From JBBDWZ01 sp050732575 (GTDB lineage: Bacteria > Gemmatimonadota > Gemmatimonadetes > Longimicrobiales > RSA9), in the NCBI GenBank assembly GCA_050732575.1, contig JBOHRF010000232.1, positions 1-8,055 on the forward strand: a stretch of DNA of 8,055 nt, written 5' to 3'. Every line of letters starts with the position of its first letter. The stretch's first letter is position 1. Position numbers and translations under genes: made by a program. Below the pieces are notes generated by a model that saw only the letters and a program-made list of their open reading frames with translations, made no database searches and was not told the origin of the DNA. Positions 1 through 6,123 of this stretch are shown one piece after another.

Positions 1-64
1 CTCCCGCTCCTGCTCCCGTTATGCGCTCCCGAATCCGTATATCAGGACCAGGACGAGGACGCTA

Positions 65-1165
65 CTACTGCGGAACCAACGGTGCCGTCTCGGCTTCACG
101 TCTGATCCAGATCCGCTCCAATACGGGCAACATGCCCACGAACGGCGTGGCCAGGATGATGCCGAGGATGCCGAGCAGCTTGGCGCCGGCCAGCACGCCG
201 ATCAACGTGGCGACGGACGGCACGTTCAGCTTTTTGCTCAGCACGCGTGGCTGGATGAAGTTGTTCTCCAATTGCTGGTAGGCGAGCAATACCCCTACCA
301 CGATGAGTGCCGTCGTTATGCCCCGGTAGGCCAGGGCAACCAGCGCGGGGAGTACGGTGGCCAGCAGTGAACCAATATTGGGGATCGAACCCAGGAAAAA
401 CGCGAGCACCGCGAATACCATGGCGTAGGGCACGTGCAACACGGTCAGCAGCAGGAACGTAAAGATGGCAAACAGCGCGGAAATGATGGACCGGCCAATG
501 AAGTAAGCCTTGATCACGCCGGCCGTGCCCGACATCGTCGCCTGGACGCGCGCGCGGTACGCCTGGGGTGTGAAGCGCAACACCACGGCGCGCATCCGTT
601 CGCCATCGATCAGGAAATAAAGCGCGAGCGTGAGCAAGAGCACGCCGCCGAATACGTTCGAAGCCACACCGAACCCGAAATGAAGAGCGCCGGACAGCAG
701 TCCACTCGGATCGCGCCGCAACGCGTCGACCTTGCTCACCAGCGCATTGTACAGCGCGGGTTCACCGGACAGGCGACTGCGCAGGCTCTGCGTGGTACGC
801 GGCAAGTTGTCGAAGAACGCATCTACCTCGTGGACCAGCGGTGGGACTGCGATGGCGAGCACGACGCCCCCGACCAGTACGAGCGCCGCGATCGAGATCA
901 GGGCCGCCAGTCCGCGGCTGATACCTTTGCGCTGGAGCCAGGCTACCAGGTCGGACAGCACGACCGCAATCAGAATGGCCAGCACGCTCATCACGATCAC
1001 CTGCGCCAGCGATGTGATCAACCAGAGCGCCGCCAGCGTCAGCAGAGTCGCGACCACGACCCTGGCCAGTGTGGCCCATGAAATGTCCAGGTGTGTAACT
1101 GCCGGCGGCGGGTCGGATGGGGAACGCGGAGGCGGGTCACGCTCGGGGAATCGCATCGTGGACAT
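65..1165 (-). CDS. AI-2E family (PerM-type) membrane transporter
   Basis: This is an integral inner-membrane protein of the AI-2E/PerM transporter family, whose members are proposed to export small molecules; the substrate cannot be read from sequence. From the ATG at 1165 it is 366 residues, the usual family length. A proline-rich cytoplasmic N-terminus (about 1-30) is followed by hydrophobic segments near 34-53, 54-73, 87-110, 161-186, 217-243, 246-260, 268-295 and 321-347. The central soluble stretch (about 112-160) and the family signature GSIPNIGSLLATVLP near 259-273, then a QQLENNFIQP motif near 297-306, are as expected. A GTG at 1186 would add seven residues but has no ribosome binding site. 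The ATG at 1165 is preceded by AGGAG at a long 12-base spacing and a closer GAAG. It is transcribed away from the basic-protein gene at 1308. The family is clear; the exact start is not. Confidence 0.9.
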   Translation of the reverse strand: MSTMRFPERDPPPRSPSDPPPAVTHLDISWATLARVVVATLLTLAALWLITSLAQVIVMSVLAILIAVVLSDLVAWLQRKGISRGLAALISIAALVLVGGVVLAIAVPPLVHEVDAFFDNLPRTTQSLRSRLSGEPALYNALVSKVDALRRDPSGLLSGALHFGFGVASNVFGGVLLLTLALYFLIDGERMRAVVLRFTPQAYRARVQATMSGTAGVIKAYFIGRSIISALFAIFTFLLLTVLHVPYAMVFAVLAFFLGSIPNIGSLLATVLPALVALAYRGITTALIVVGVLLAYQQLENNFIQPRVLSKKLNVPSVATLIGVLAGAKLLGILGIILATPFVGMLPVLERIWIRREAETAPLVPQ

Positions 1166-1307
1166 GGATCGCTTCTGCTCCTGCACCAGGCCGCATTAGC
1201 GCTGTGGCGCCGGCACGGTCCTGACCCTGTGCTCCGCAATTCTCGGCCCAGATCCGGTACGACGTTTGCCCCATATCCCAGCCATGGCTCTCAACGGCAG
1301 GCGATCC

Positions 1308-1889
1308 ATGAAACCAAAGACCATGTCCGCGCGGCGCAAACGCACAGAAACCGAGAAGGATGCGGCCACTACCTACAACGAGTTCAAGGAATTCGAAGGC
1401 CGCAAGTACACGGGCATGAAGGTGGGTCGCACGCACAAGTGGTACTACGACAAGGGCGAATGGCGGGAAAAGAAAGTAACGCCCGAAAAGTGGGAGTTCA
1501 GCTACGCCGTTCCCAAGCAGCGCGCGGGCCGGGCACCAGAAGGCTCCGGTGTGCCGGTCGGCACGGAGTATCACTGGTATATCCTGGCGCACCAGAACGT
1601 GCGCAAGCTCACAGCCAATGACTACACGACATCCATGACTGGCCTCAAGTTCAAGTTGGCGCACAAGCGCGCGGACAGCGGCAAGTGGAGTGTGAGCGAA
1701 AAGACGCAGCGCAAGAACCTGATCGCACTGTTGTCCGAAATGATCGAATCACTCGAACGGCAGGACGCGCAAGAAGCCGCAAAGCCCAAGCAGGCGGCGC
1801 GCACCAGGCGCAAGAATGGTCGCCGTAAAGTGCGGCCCATTTCATCGGCCCGCAGCAAGACGCCGCGCAAGCGCAGAAAAGCGGCCTAG
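1308..1889 (+). CDS. Small basic protein of unknown function with a K/R-rich tail
   Basis: I do not recognise this 193-residue protein. It has a compact, mixed-charge region (about 20-155) rich in Trp, Tyr and Lys, including HKWYYDKGEWREKK near 43-56 and GTEYHWYILAHQNVRK near 85-100. A short amphipathic helix follows (about 135-152, IALLSEMIESLERQ). The last 35 residues (159-193) contain 17 Lys or Arg and end in TPRKRRKAA, like histone-H1-type or nucleic-acid-binding tails. No signal peptide or membrane segment is visible. I chose the ATG at 1308 because GGCAGG lies six bases upstream; earlier in-frame starts (TTG 1266, ATG 1284) have no such site. The reading frame is unbroken with strong GC-rich third positions, so it is probably a real gene. 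A role in binding DNA or RNA is inferred from composition only. Confidence 0.75.
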   Translation: MKPKTMSARRKRTETEKDAATTYNEFKEFEGRKYTGMKVGRTHKWYYDKGEWREKKVTPEKWEFSYAVPKQRAGRAPEGSGVPVGTEYHWYILAHQNVRKLTANDYTTSMTGLKFKLAHKRADSGKWSVSEKTQRKNLIALLSEMIESLERQDAQEAAKPKQAARTRRKNGRRKVRPISSARSKTPRKRRKAA

Positions 1890-2062
1890 TGGCACCCGAG
1901 GAATCGTGCACGACCGCGATCCGGTGCTGGAAGAGTTGTTCAGCGCGACGCATGAAGAGCCGCGCCGTCTTGCCAGCGCTGTAAGCAGCCATCACCGGAC
2001 GCGACGCGTCTGTACCGTCGAGCGCCAGCAATGACATGATCCCGTTGGGCGGAGAACTGGAG

Positions 2063-2079
2063 AGTGATGCAACATCACT
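2063..2079. repeat. 7-bp perfect inverted repeat with 3-base loop
   Basis: AGTGATG and CATCACT are exact reverse complements separated by CAA. No T-run follows on either strand, so this is not an obvious intrinsic terminator. It could be a small operator or a chance hairpin; nothing nearby says which. Confidence 0.35.
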
Positions 2080-2410
2080 GACGCCGGAGAGTCACAATAG
2101 CAGAGAGAAGTTCATAGTAATGGTGGGTCGTATCGGGGCTTTCCAACTCAAGCAAGGTAAAGCTGAGACCCCTTTCGCTTTTATCAGCGCAGTCGCAGAG
2201 TCCTTTATCCGATAGCTCCCGAACTCCATTACTTCCTGAACATACGCACTGTCACGCGTATCTTATCTGCTTCGGGTAGTTCTTGTGTACCGACGGTTGC
2301 CTTCAAAGCTCAATGTTTCGTCCAGAAGCGTAACCTTTCCAACCCTAACAGACTGTGCTGAATCGAAGGTATGGCAAGGTTGCCCAGCCATGTACCCAAG
2401 TAGAAATTGC

Positions 2411-2437
2411 CACGGCCCGAGGATGCACTTGGCCGTG
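2411..2437 (-). terminator. Possible weak terminator after the hsdR remnant
   Basis: CACGGCC (2411-2417) and GGCCGTG (2431-2437) form a perfect 7-bp GC-rich stem with a 13-base loop, about 30 bases downstream of the hsdR stop on the minus strand. Reading leftward, the stem is followed by GCAATTTCTA, which is only a poor T-tract. The position suits a terminator for the defence block but the signal is weak. Confidence 0.3.
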
Positions 2438-2467
2438 AACGGAGGCTACGCATTTGCACATCAGATC

Positions 2468-3182
2468 TTAGGCCGCGGCTGTCCACTCATCCGACAATAG
2501 CGCGGCCTGCTCCAACACCGTCTGAGTCGCCTTCTCCTGCTTGTCTGGCGGATAGCCATACTTGCGCAGGATGCGCTTGACGAGCACGCGCAGCTTTGCA
2601 CGCACATCCTCGCGCAGCGTCCAGTCAATCGTGACGCTGTTACGCACAGTGCTGACCAGCTCGCGCGCGATCACGCGCAGCGTTTCATCACCCAGCACTT
2701 GCACCGCGCTGTCATTCGTCTCCAGCGCATCGTAGAAAGCCAACTCTTCCTCACTCAGGCCCAGTTGCTACCGCGCGCGTTGGCCTCACGCATCTCCCTG
2801 GCGAGTGCGATCAGCTCCTCAATGACCTGTGCAGCCTCGACCGCGCGGTTCTGGTAGCGGCGGATCACTTCTGCCAGCATCTCACTGAACGATCGCGATT
2901 GCACCACGTTCCTGCGCCGGCGCAGGTTCGGCTCGCCTTTGAGCAGCTTCTGCAACAATTCCACGGCGAGGTTGCGTTGCGGCATGCCGCGCACTTCGGC
3001 CAGAAAGTCATCGGACAGGATCGAGATGTCGGGCTTGGCCAGGCCCGCCGCGGCGAAGATATCGACCACACCCTCGCGTGCCACGGCGCGCGAGATGATC
3101 TGTCGCACCGCATGGTCCAGCTCCTCTTCCGGGCGCGCTTCGCCCGGCGCGCGCTTGGCCGGCCCGGCCGCCACTGCCTGCC
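2468..3182 (-). pseudogene. hsdR: Type I restriction enzyme R subunit, C-terminal fragment with a frameshift
   Basis: This is the last ~235 residues of an HsdR motor/nuclease subunit, which is normally around 1,000 residues; the nuclease and helicase domains are absent. It corresponds to the C-terminal domain (DUF3387-type) thought to help assemble R onto the methyltransferase core. Family-typical stretches are ELDHAVRQIISRAV, KPDISILSDDFLAEVRGMPQ, NVVQSRSFSEMLAEVIRRYQ and, after the shift, TIDWTLREDVRAKLRVLVKR and ILRKYGYPPDKQEKATQ. The first frame runs into a TGA at 2755-2757. One base appears lost near 2769: restoring it turns RGSNWA-stop into RG-x-QLGLSEEELAFYDAL, the expected sequence. 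The 5' end is fused out of frame to a probable helicase start near 3182. No start codon or ribosome binding site of its own is apparent. It ends at TAA (2468-2470). The family assignment is secure and the gene is certainly broken. Confidence 0.88.
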
Positions 3183-3323
3183 TTTGACCAGCACGTCAGC
3201 TTCATTGACGTGCCGCTCGAATTGCGCGCGCAGCGCCGGGTCAGCCAGCCGATACGTGCTTTTGATGAAGCGGCGATACTCCTCCGCAACGTGACGCACA
3301 TTCCCGAGGATGCTCTTTCCCAT
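3182..3323 (-). pseudogene. Truncated N-terminus of a probable DEAD/DEAH-type defence helicase
   Basis: The gene begins at an ATG (3323-3321) whose A is also the last base of the PIN gene's TGA stop (TGATG), so it was translationally coupled to that gene. About 48 residues remain, MGKSILGNVRHVAEEYRRF onward, including IKSTYRLADPALRAQFERHV and EADVLVKG. This pattern (YRRF-x-KST-Y, then ADPALRAQFE, then LVKG) resembles the extreme N-terminus of large DUF1998-type helicases found in DISARM-like and related defence operons; I recall this from family patterns and have not checked it. Immediately after KG the sequence becomes HsdR C-terminal sequence in another frame. The chimeric frame stays open to 2865 but reads meaningless residues there. 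The identification as a helicase is tentative; that it is a coupled, truncated gene is well supported. Confidence 0.5.
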
Positions 3324-3823
3324 CAGATCCGGCGGCCGAGTTGAAGGGTCGTGCGCCACGCACTCATCGTCGATTCCGTGTATTGACGTTTCAGCTCGGA
3401 ATTCGGACGTGCGCCCACGGAGCGGGCCAGCAGCTCGAGCGAGATCACGCGGTCCAGCCAGCCCAGGCTGAGCGCAGCCACGACCACCGCCTTATCACTG
3501 CTGCAGAGCAGGAAATCGTCACTGCGGCTATATGCAAGAGCCAAAAGATCGCGTTCACCCGGATCCAGTCCGTCCGCGTTCGCGTAGACAAGCCGAAACG
3601 CGGCGCCTGCACCTGGAGAAACCGACTCAACCATCGCACGGCCGATGTCCTGTTCTGTTACGCTGACGTAGCTCGCCCGTGCCGTATCCCCGCGTTGCAA
3701 TTCGTCGGCGCACTCCGTACCCGTCACGACACGCCTCTGTCCGCTGATGGCGTTCCAACAACCCGTGCGCACAGCCTCGATTATGATCATGGTATCAACA
3801 AGGACTACGGATTGTGTCCCCAA
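3323..3823 (-). CDS. PIN-domain protein, probable toxin-like ribonuclease
   Basis: The 166-residue protein has the layout of a PIN-domain nuclease, a fold that cuts RNA with acidic residues holding metal ions; VapC toxins are examples. A first strand ends in the conserved Asp (SVVLVDTMIIIEA, D10). Acidic residues follow at TECADEL (E38, D40, E41), in DPGERDLLALAY (E90, D92) and in LLCSSDKAVVVAAL (D110), matching the usual PIN acidic set. The C-terminal ~35 residues beyond SLELLARSVG are a polar tail. I chose TTG 3823, 13 bases after the XRE-ImmA stop, because AGGG lies about ten bases upstream and the first strand follows at once; a TTG at 3886, inside the upstream gene, is a weaker option. 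Its stop overlaps the helicase start (TGATG). Adjacency to an XRE-ImmA gene suggests a toxin-antitoxin-like pair. Fold confidence is good, function is inferred. Confidence 0.72.
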   Translation of the reverse strand: MGTQSVVLVDTMIIIEAVRTGCWNAISGQRRVVTGTECADELQRGDTARASYVSVTEQDIGRAMVESVSPGAGAAFRLVYANADGLDPGERDLLALAYSRSDDFLLCSSDKAVVVAALSLGWLDRVISLELLARSVGARPNSELKRQYTESTMSAWRTTLQLGRRI

Positions 3824-3836
3824 GGCGATGGATCCC

Positions 3837-4958
3837 TCACGTGTCGAACGACGGCTCGAAGCCGTGTTCCCTGAGCAGAGCGGCAAGCTCGCCAGGGGAA
3901 ACGGCGAGGAGCGCTGCCGCGCGTTTCACCGACAGTCGGCCCGCATCGAGCGCCGTTGCTATCCGCTCCATGAACGGTTTGCTGAACGCGGGAATGTGAG
4001 GAGCGGCTCCGGTGGGACGGCCGTTAGCCACCAGGCGTTTATCATTGATGTCCAGCAGATCAGCTTTGGACAGACAACCCAGGACATGCAGCCGCCATTT
4101 GGCCGCCAAGGCGGTGACACGCATGTCCTCGGCGGTTCTGTTTAGCCAATCGTGCATATCCGTTGACGAATCGCGCGTATCCCAGCGCGGCCGCATGACA
4201 TCGCCGGGCATGAGCAGCGCACCCGCGAAGTTCTCGGCAAGCTGCTCGACCCGTTTTGCCTTGCCACCGCGCGGGACGTCCACCGCCTCGACGCGATCGG
4301 GCGGCATGACATCCCAGGTCAGCAGATGAAACAGCTCGTGCGCGAGGTCGAAGCTGCGCCGGCCCTCTGATTCGCGGCGGTTCACCAGAACCGCGTTCAC
4401 TCCGGGTACCTGCGACGCCGCGCCCGAGATGCCCGACGGCGCATCGACATACAGCACGAGCGCATCGAGCTGATGTTCTATGGCGGAATGAAGCACCTCC
4501 GCCGGCCGTTCGCCGAGCTGCCAACGCGTGACTACTGCCTCCGCAGCCGACTGCGCTTCCTCAAAGCTCGAGCGCGGCGTCAGGGCGAGCTTGTTATCCA
4601 GCCAGCGCGGCTCTTCGCCCTGCTGAGCGCGGAGCTCCCTGTACGTTGCGATCCAGCAGCCTGCCTGGTTCTCGAATTGATCGAGCACGCCGGCCGTGAC
4701 CCCAGCTGCCCGGAATGAGAAACGACCCTCGCCCACCAGGCGAAACGAGTCCGTGAAGTAGTCGAGGTCAACTCTCAGCAAACTGATAATCCGAACCAGC
4801 TCCTCTGCGGTTAGCCGGCGCTCGCCGGCCTCCACACTCGCCAGCGTTTGACGATGCTCGAAGCCGAGTCTTGCGGCCAAATCTTGCTGGGTCATCCGAG
4901 CGTGTTCACGCGCGGCCTTGAGACGGAGGCCGATTTGCATGGTCTGTCTGTTCTGCAT
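3837..4958 (-). CDS. XRE-family HTH regulator with ImmA/IrrE-type metallopeptidase domain
   Basis: The 373-residue protein joins a DNA-binding repressor to a zinc-peptidase-like domain. Residues about 8-70 form an XRE helix-turn-helix (LRLKAAREHARMTQQDLAAR, then SVEAGERRLTAEELVRI). Residues about 140-260 match the ImmA/IrrE (M78) peptidase: zinc-binding HELFH at 207-211 and the third-ligand region VEQLAENFAGALLMP at 237-251. A C-terminal helical segment (about 339-366, SVKRAAALLAVSPGELAALL) looks like a second helix-turn-helix. All expected metal ligands are present, so the enzyme may be active. In known relatives such proteases cleave repressors or act as antitoxin/regulators. I chose ATG 4958, with GAGAG five bases upstream; ATG 4940 is an alternative. 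The frame is open to 5123, but that part overlaps the methyltransferase end and the operator. A promoter with palindromic operator lies at 5003-5041. It is intact, unlike the restriction genes around it. Confidence 0.9.
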   Translation of the reverse strand: MQNRQTMQIGLRLKAAREHARMTQQDLAARLGFEHRQTLASVEAGERRLTAEELVRIISLLRVDLDYFTDSFRLVGEGRFSFRAAGVTAGVLDQFENQAGCWIATYRELRAQQGEEPRWLDNKLALTPRSSFEEAQSAAEAVVTRWQLGERPAEVLHSAIEHQLDALVLYVDAPSGISGAASQVPGVNAVLVNRRESEGRRSFDLAHELFHLLTWDVMPPDRVEAVDVPRGGKAKRVEQLAENFAGALLMPGDVMRPRWDTRDSSTDMHDWLNRTAEDMRVTALAAKWRLHVLGCLSKADLLDINDKRLVANGRPTGAAPHIPAFSKPFMERIATALDAGRLSVKRAAALLAVSPGELAALLREHGFEPSFDT

Positions 4959-4969
4959 TGCTGCTCTCA

Positions 4970-4999
4970 GCGTTGGTCGCGCTTGGGCGCGTTGGTCGC
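4970..4999 (-). repeat. Two 11-bp direct repeats in the xre-immA leader
   Basis: GCGTTGGTCGC occurs at 4970-4980 and again at 4989-4999 (plus-strand spelling), 19 bases apart start to start, close to two helical turns. On the transcript it reads GCGACCAACGC twice, immediately upstream of the GAGAG ribosome binding site. With the predicted promoter the mRNA would begin at or just before the first copy. It may be a second protein-binding site or a leader element; the role is unknown. Confidence 0.5.
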
Positions 5000-5002
5000 T
5001 GG

Positions 5003-5041
5003 TTGCAAGATAATCTTGCATACAGCCATTTGCAATACAGC
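5003..5041 (-). promoter_or_regulatory. Promoter and palindromic operator of the XRE-ImmA gene
   Basis: On the minus strand TTGCAA (5030-5035, four of six matches to a -35) and TATCTT (5007-5012, four of six to a -10) are separated by exactly 17 bases. The -10 lies inside a perfect palindrome, TGCAAGAT-A-ATCTTGCA (5004-5020, plus strand), with 8-base arms and a single central base. A related element is repeated in tandem upstream: GCTGTATTGCAA (5030-5041) and GCTGTATGCAA (5016-5026). A regulator bound here would block RNA polymerase, so the adjacent XRE protein probably represses its own operon (xre-immA, PIN and the helicase remnant). The promoter sits in the 89-base gap after the methyltransferase stop, so the pair does not depend on transcription from hsdM. 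Confidence 0.7.
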
Positions 5042-5047
5042 GATCTG

Positions 5048-6123
5048 TCAGGTGCGGCCGGCAGTCCACTTGGCCACACGAGCACGGTAGAACTCGGCGA
5101 TGCCGGGGCGTTTCCTGAGCCACACGGTAAAGGTCTCAAGGATATGGCCAAATTCTTGTGGACCAAGACCATACGCCTCGGCGACAGCACGGTCGGCAGC
5201 CCAGAGATGGGGCCATGCGCTCAGGTCGTGGGAGATGTGTGCGATGCCGGCCGCTGGGGCGAACCGGGTAGGAATGTGAGGCAGGGTCTTGACCTGGCTT
5301 GCTGGAAGGACCGCCACGGGCAGGATGTACGTGAAACTGACATGAGTACCGGCGGAGCGGAGCCTGAGGAGGTAATCGAAGCAAAGGGAGTTGAGGACTG
5401 TTAACGCGGCTTCGGAGCGGAGGTTTTCGAAATCCGCCGCCGTGCAGGTGTGGGACGCCGCGGCCCCTGCCGGCACGACCGCCGCAATACAGGTGCGCTG
5501 GTTCGTGTTGCTCGCGGTTTCCCGGAACACCAGAGTCGGCTGTTCGCGTGGCGTGCGGCCGTACTTGGCCTCCGTCTGAGCCAGGGAAAGCCACCAGCGC
5601 ACGGGCTTTATGCCAACCCGATACTGCTCTATGAGCTTTCCCTCATAAACGGGCCAGAAGCGTGCGCGACGCATTGCGCCGAGGAGGGCCTCGTGATTGG
5701 CCGGTGCGTTGGCGCCGAGAACGGATGCGGGTGTGTGAAGTCGGTCGGTTCCCGGGATGGTGAACAGGTCCTTATCCTCGCTCGCGTTGTAGATGATCTC
5801 GTGCTGCCGCCAGCTGATGAGCCGAGTTCCCCAGGCGCCGCTTCCAGCGCCTCCAAACGTGGGTCGGCCCGCACTCATTTTTCGCACGGTCTCCTGATCG
5901 CGCGGATCCCGGTATTCGAGAAAAGCCAGTGTCTCGGGCGATAGCTGCTCGATCTCAGCGCGCGTTACCCGGACTATCCACGGCTTGAGTGAAGCGTCCG
6001 CAAGCTCGCTAACCTCGTGGCGCATGAACGCTGCATCGAAATCGTTCGAACGGTCTGCCCCCCTGCGCGCGATCAGATTTGTGAACTTGTAGCGTGAGTC
6101 GATTGGAAAGATCTTGCGGCGAT
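5048..6123 (-). pseudogene. Adenine methyltransferase, C-terminal target-recognition part
   Basis: This is the longest unbroken piece of the Eco57I/DISARM-like methyltransferase, open from about 6123 to the TGA at 5048-5050. It continues the catalytic part after one lost base in a T-run (6123-6125, plus strand): restoring it gives GFENRRKIFPIDSRYKFTN, the typical strand-and-loop after the catalytic core. Further on come WRQHEIIYNASEDKDLFTIP, FWPVYEGKLIEQYRVGIKP, RWWLSLAQTEAKYGR, FRETASNTNQRTCIAAVVP and LNSLCFDYLLRLRSAGTHVS, as seen in C-terminal specificity regions of large single-chain adenine methyltransferases. It ends with WLRKRPGIAEFYRARVAKWT. The ATG at 6025 lies in the middle of the domain and shows no convincing ribosome binding site, so a separate functional peptide is unlikely. 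Family placement is good; subtype (type IIG-like or DISARM DrmMI-like) is undecided. Confidence 0.82.

Larger units (their letters stand above)
1890..2467. other. Convergent intergenic region, AT-richer from about 2090
   Basis: This stretch of about 580 bases lies between two convergent transcripts, the basic-protein gene on the left and the hsdR remnant on the right. Open frames cross it on both strands, but none has a ribosome binding site, recognisable protein motifs or GC-rich codon use, so I call no gene. From about 2090 to 2460 the base composition is visibly more balanced than in the GC-rich flanks. It contains two short perfect inverted repeats (2063-2079 and 2411-2437) and no tRNA, insertion sequence or CRISPR repeat that I can see. 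It marks the left edge of the defence block and may be imported or decayed DNA. Confidence 0.6.

Noticed and set aside
434..1199. Long plus-strand frames opposite the transporter gene
   Set aside because: They are antisense shadows of GC-rich coding sequence; the Gln/Arg-rich composition is typical of such shadows and there is no domain.
1651..2037. Minus-strand open frame antisense to the basic protein, starting MSLLALDGTDASRP
   Set aside because: It runs largely antisense to a better-supported gene, has no clear ribosome binding site and shows no recognisable domain.
2161..2188. Possible hairpin with GCTGA/TCAGC arms
   Set aside because: The stem is only five pairs with a long loop, so it is too weak to report as a feature.
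2285..2500. Plus-strand open frame of 71 codons in the AT-richer gap
   Set aside because: It has a GTG start, no ribosome binding site and no motifs, and overlaps the hsdR 3' end.
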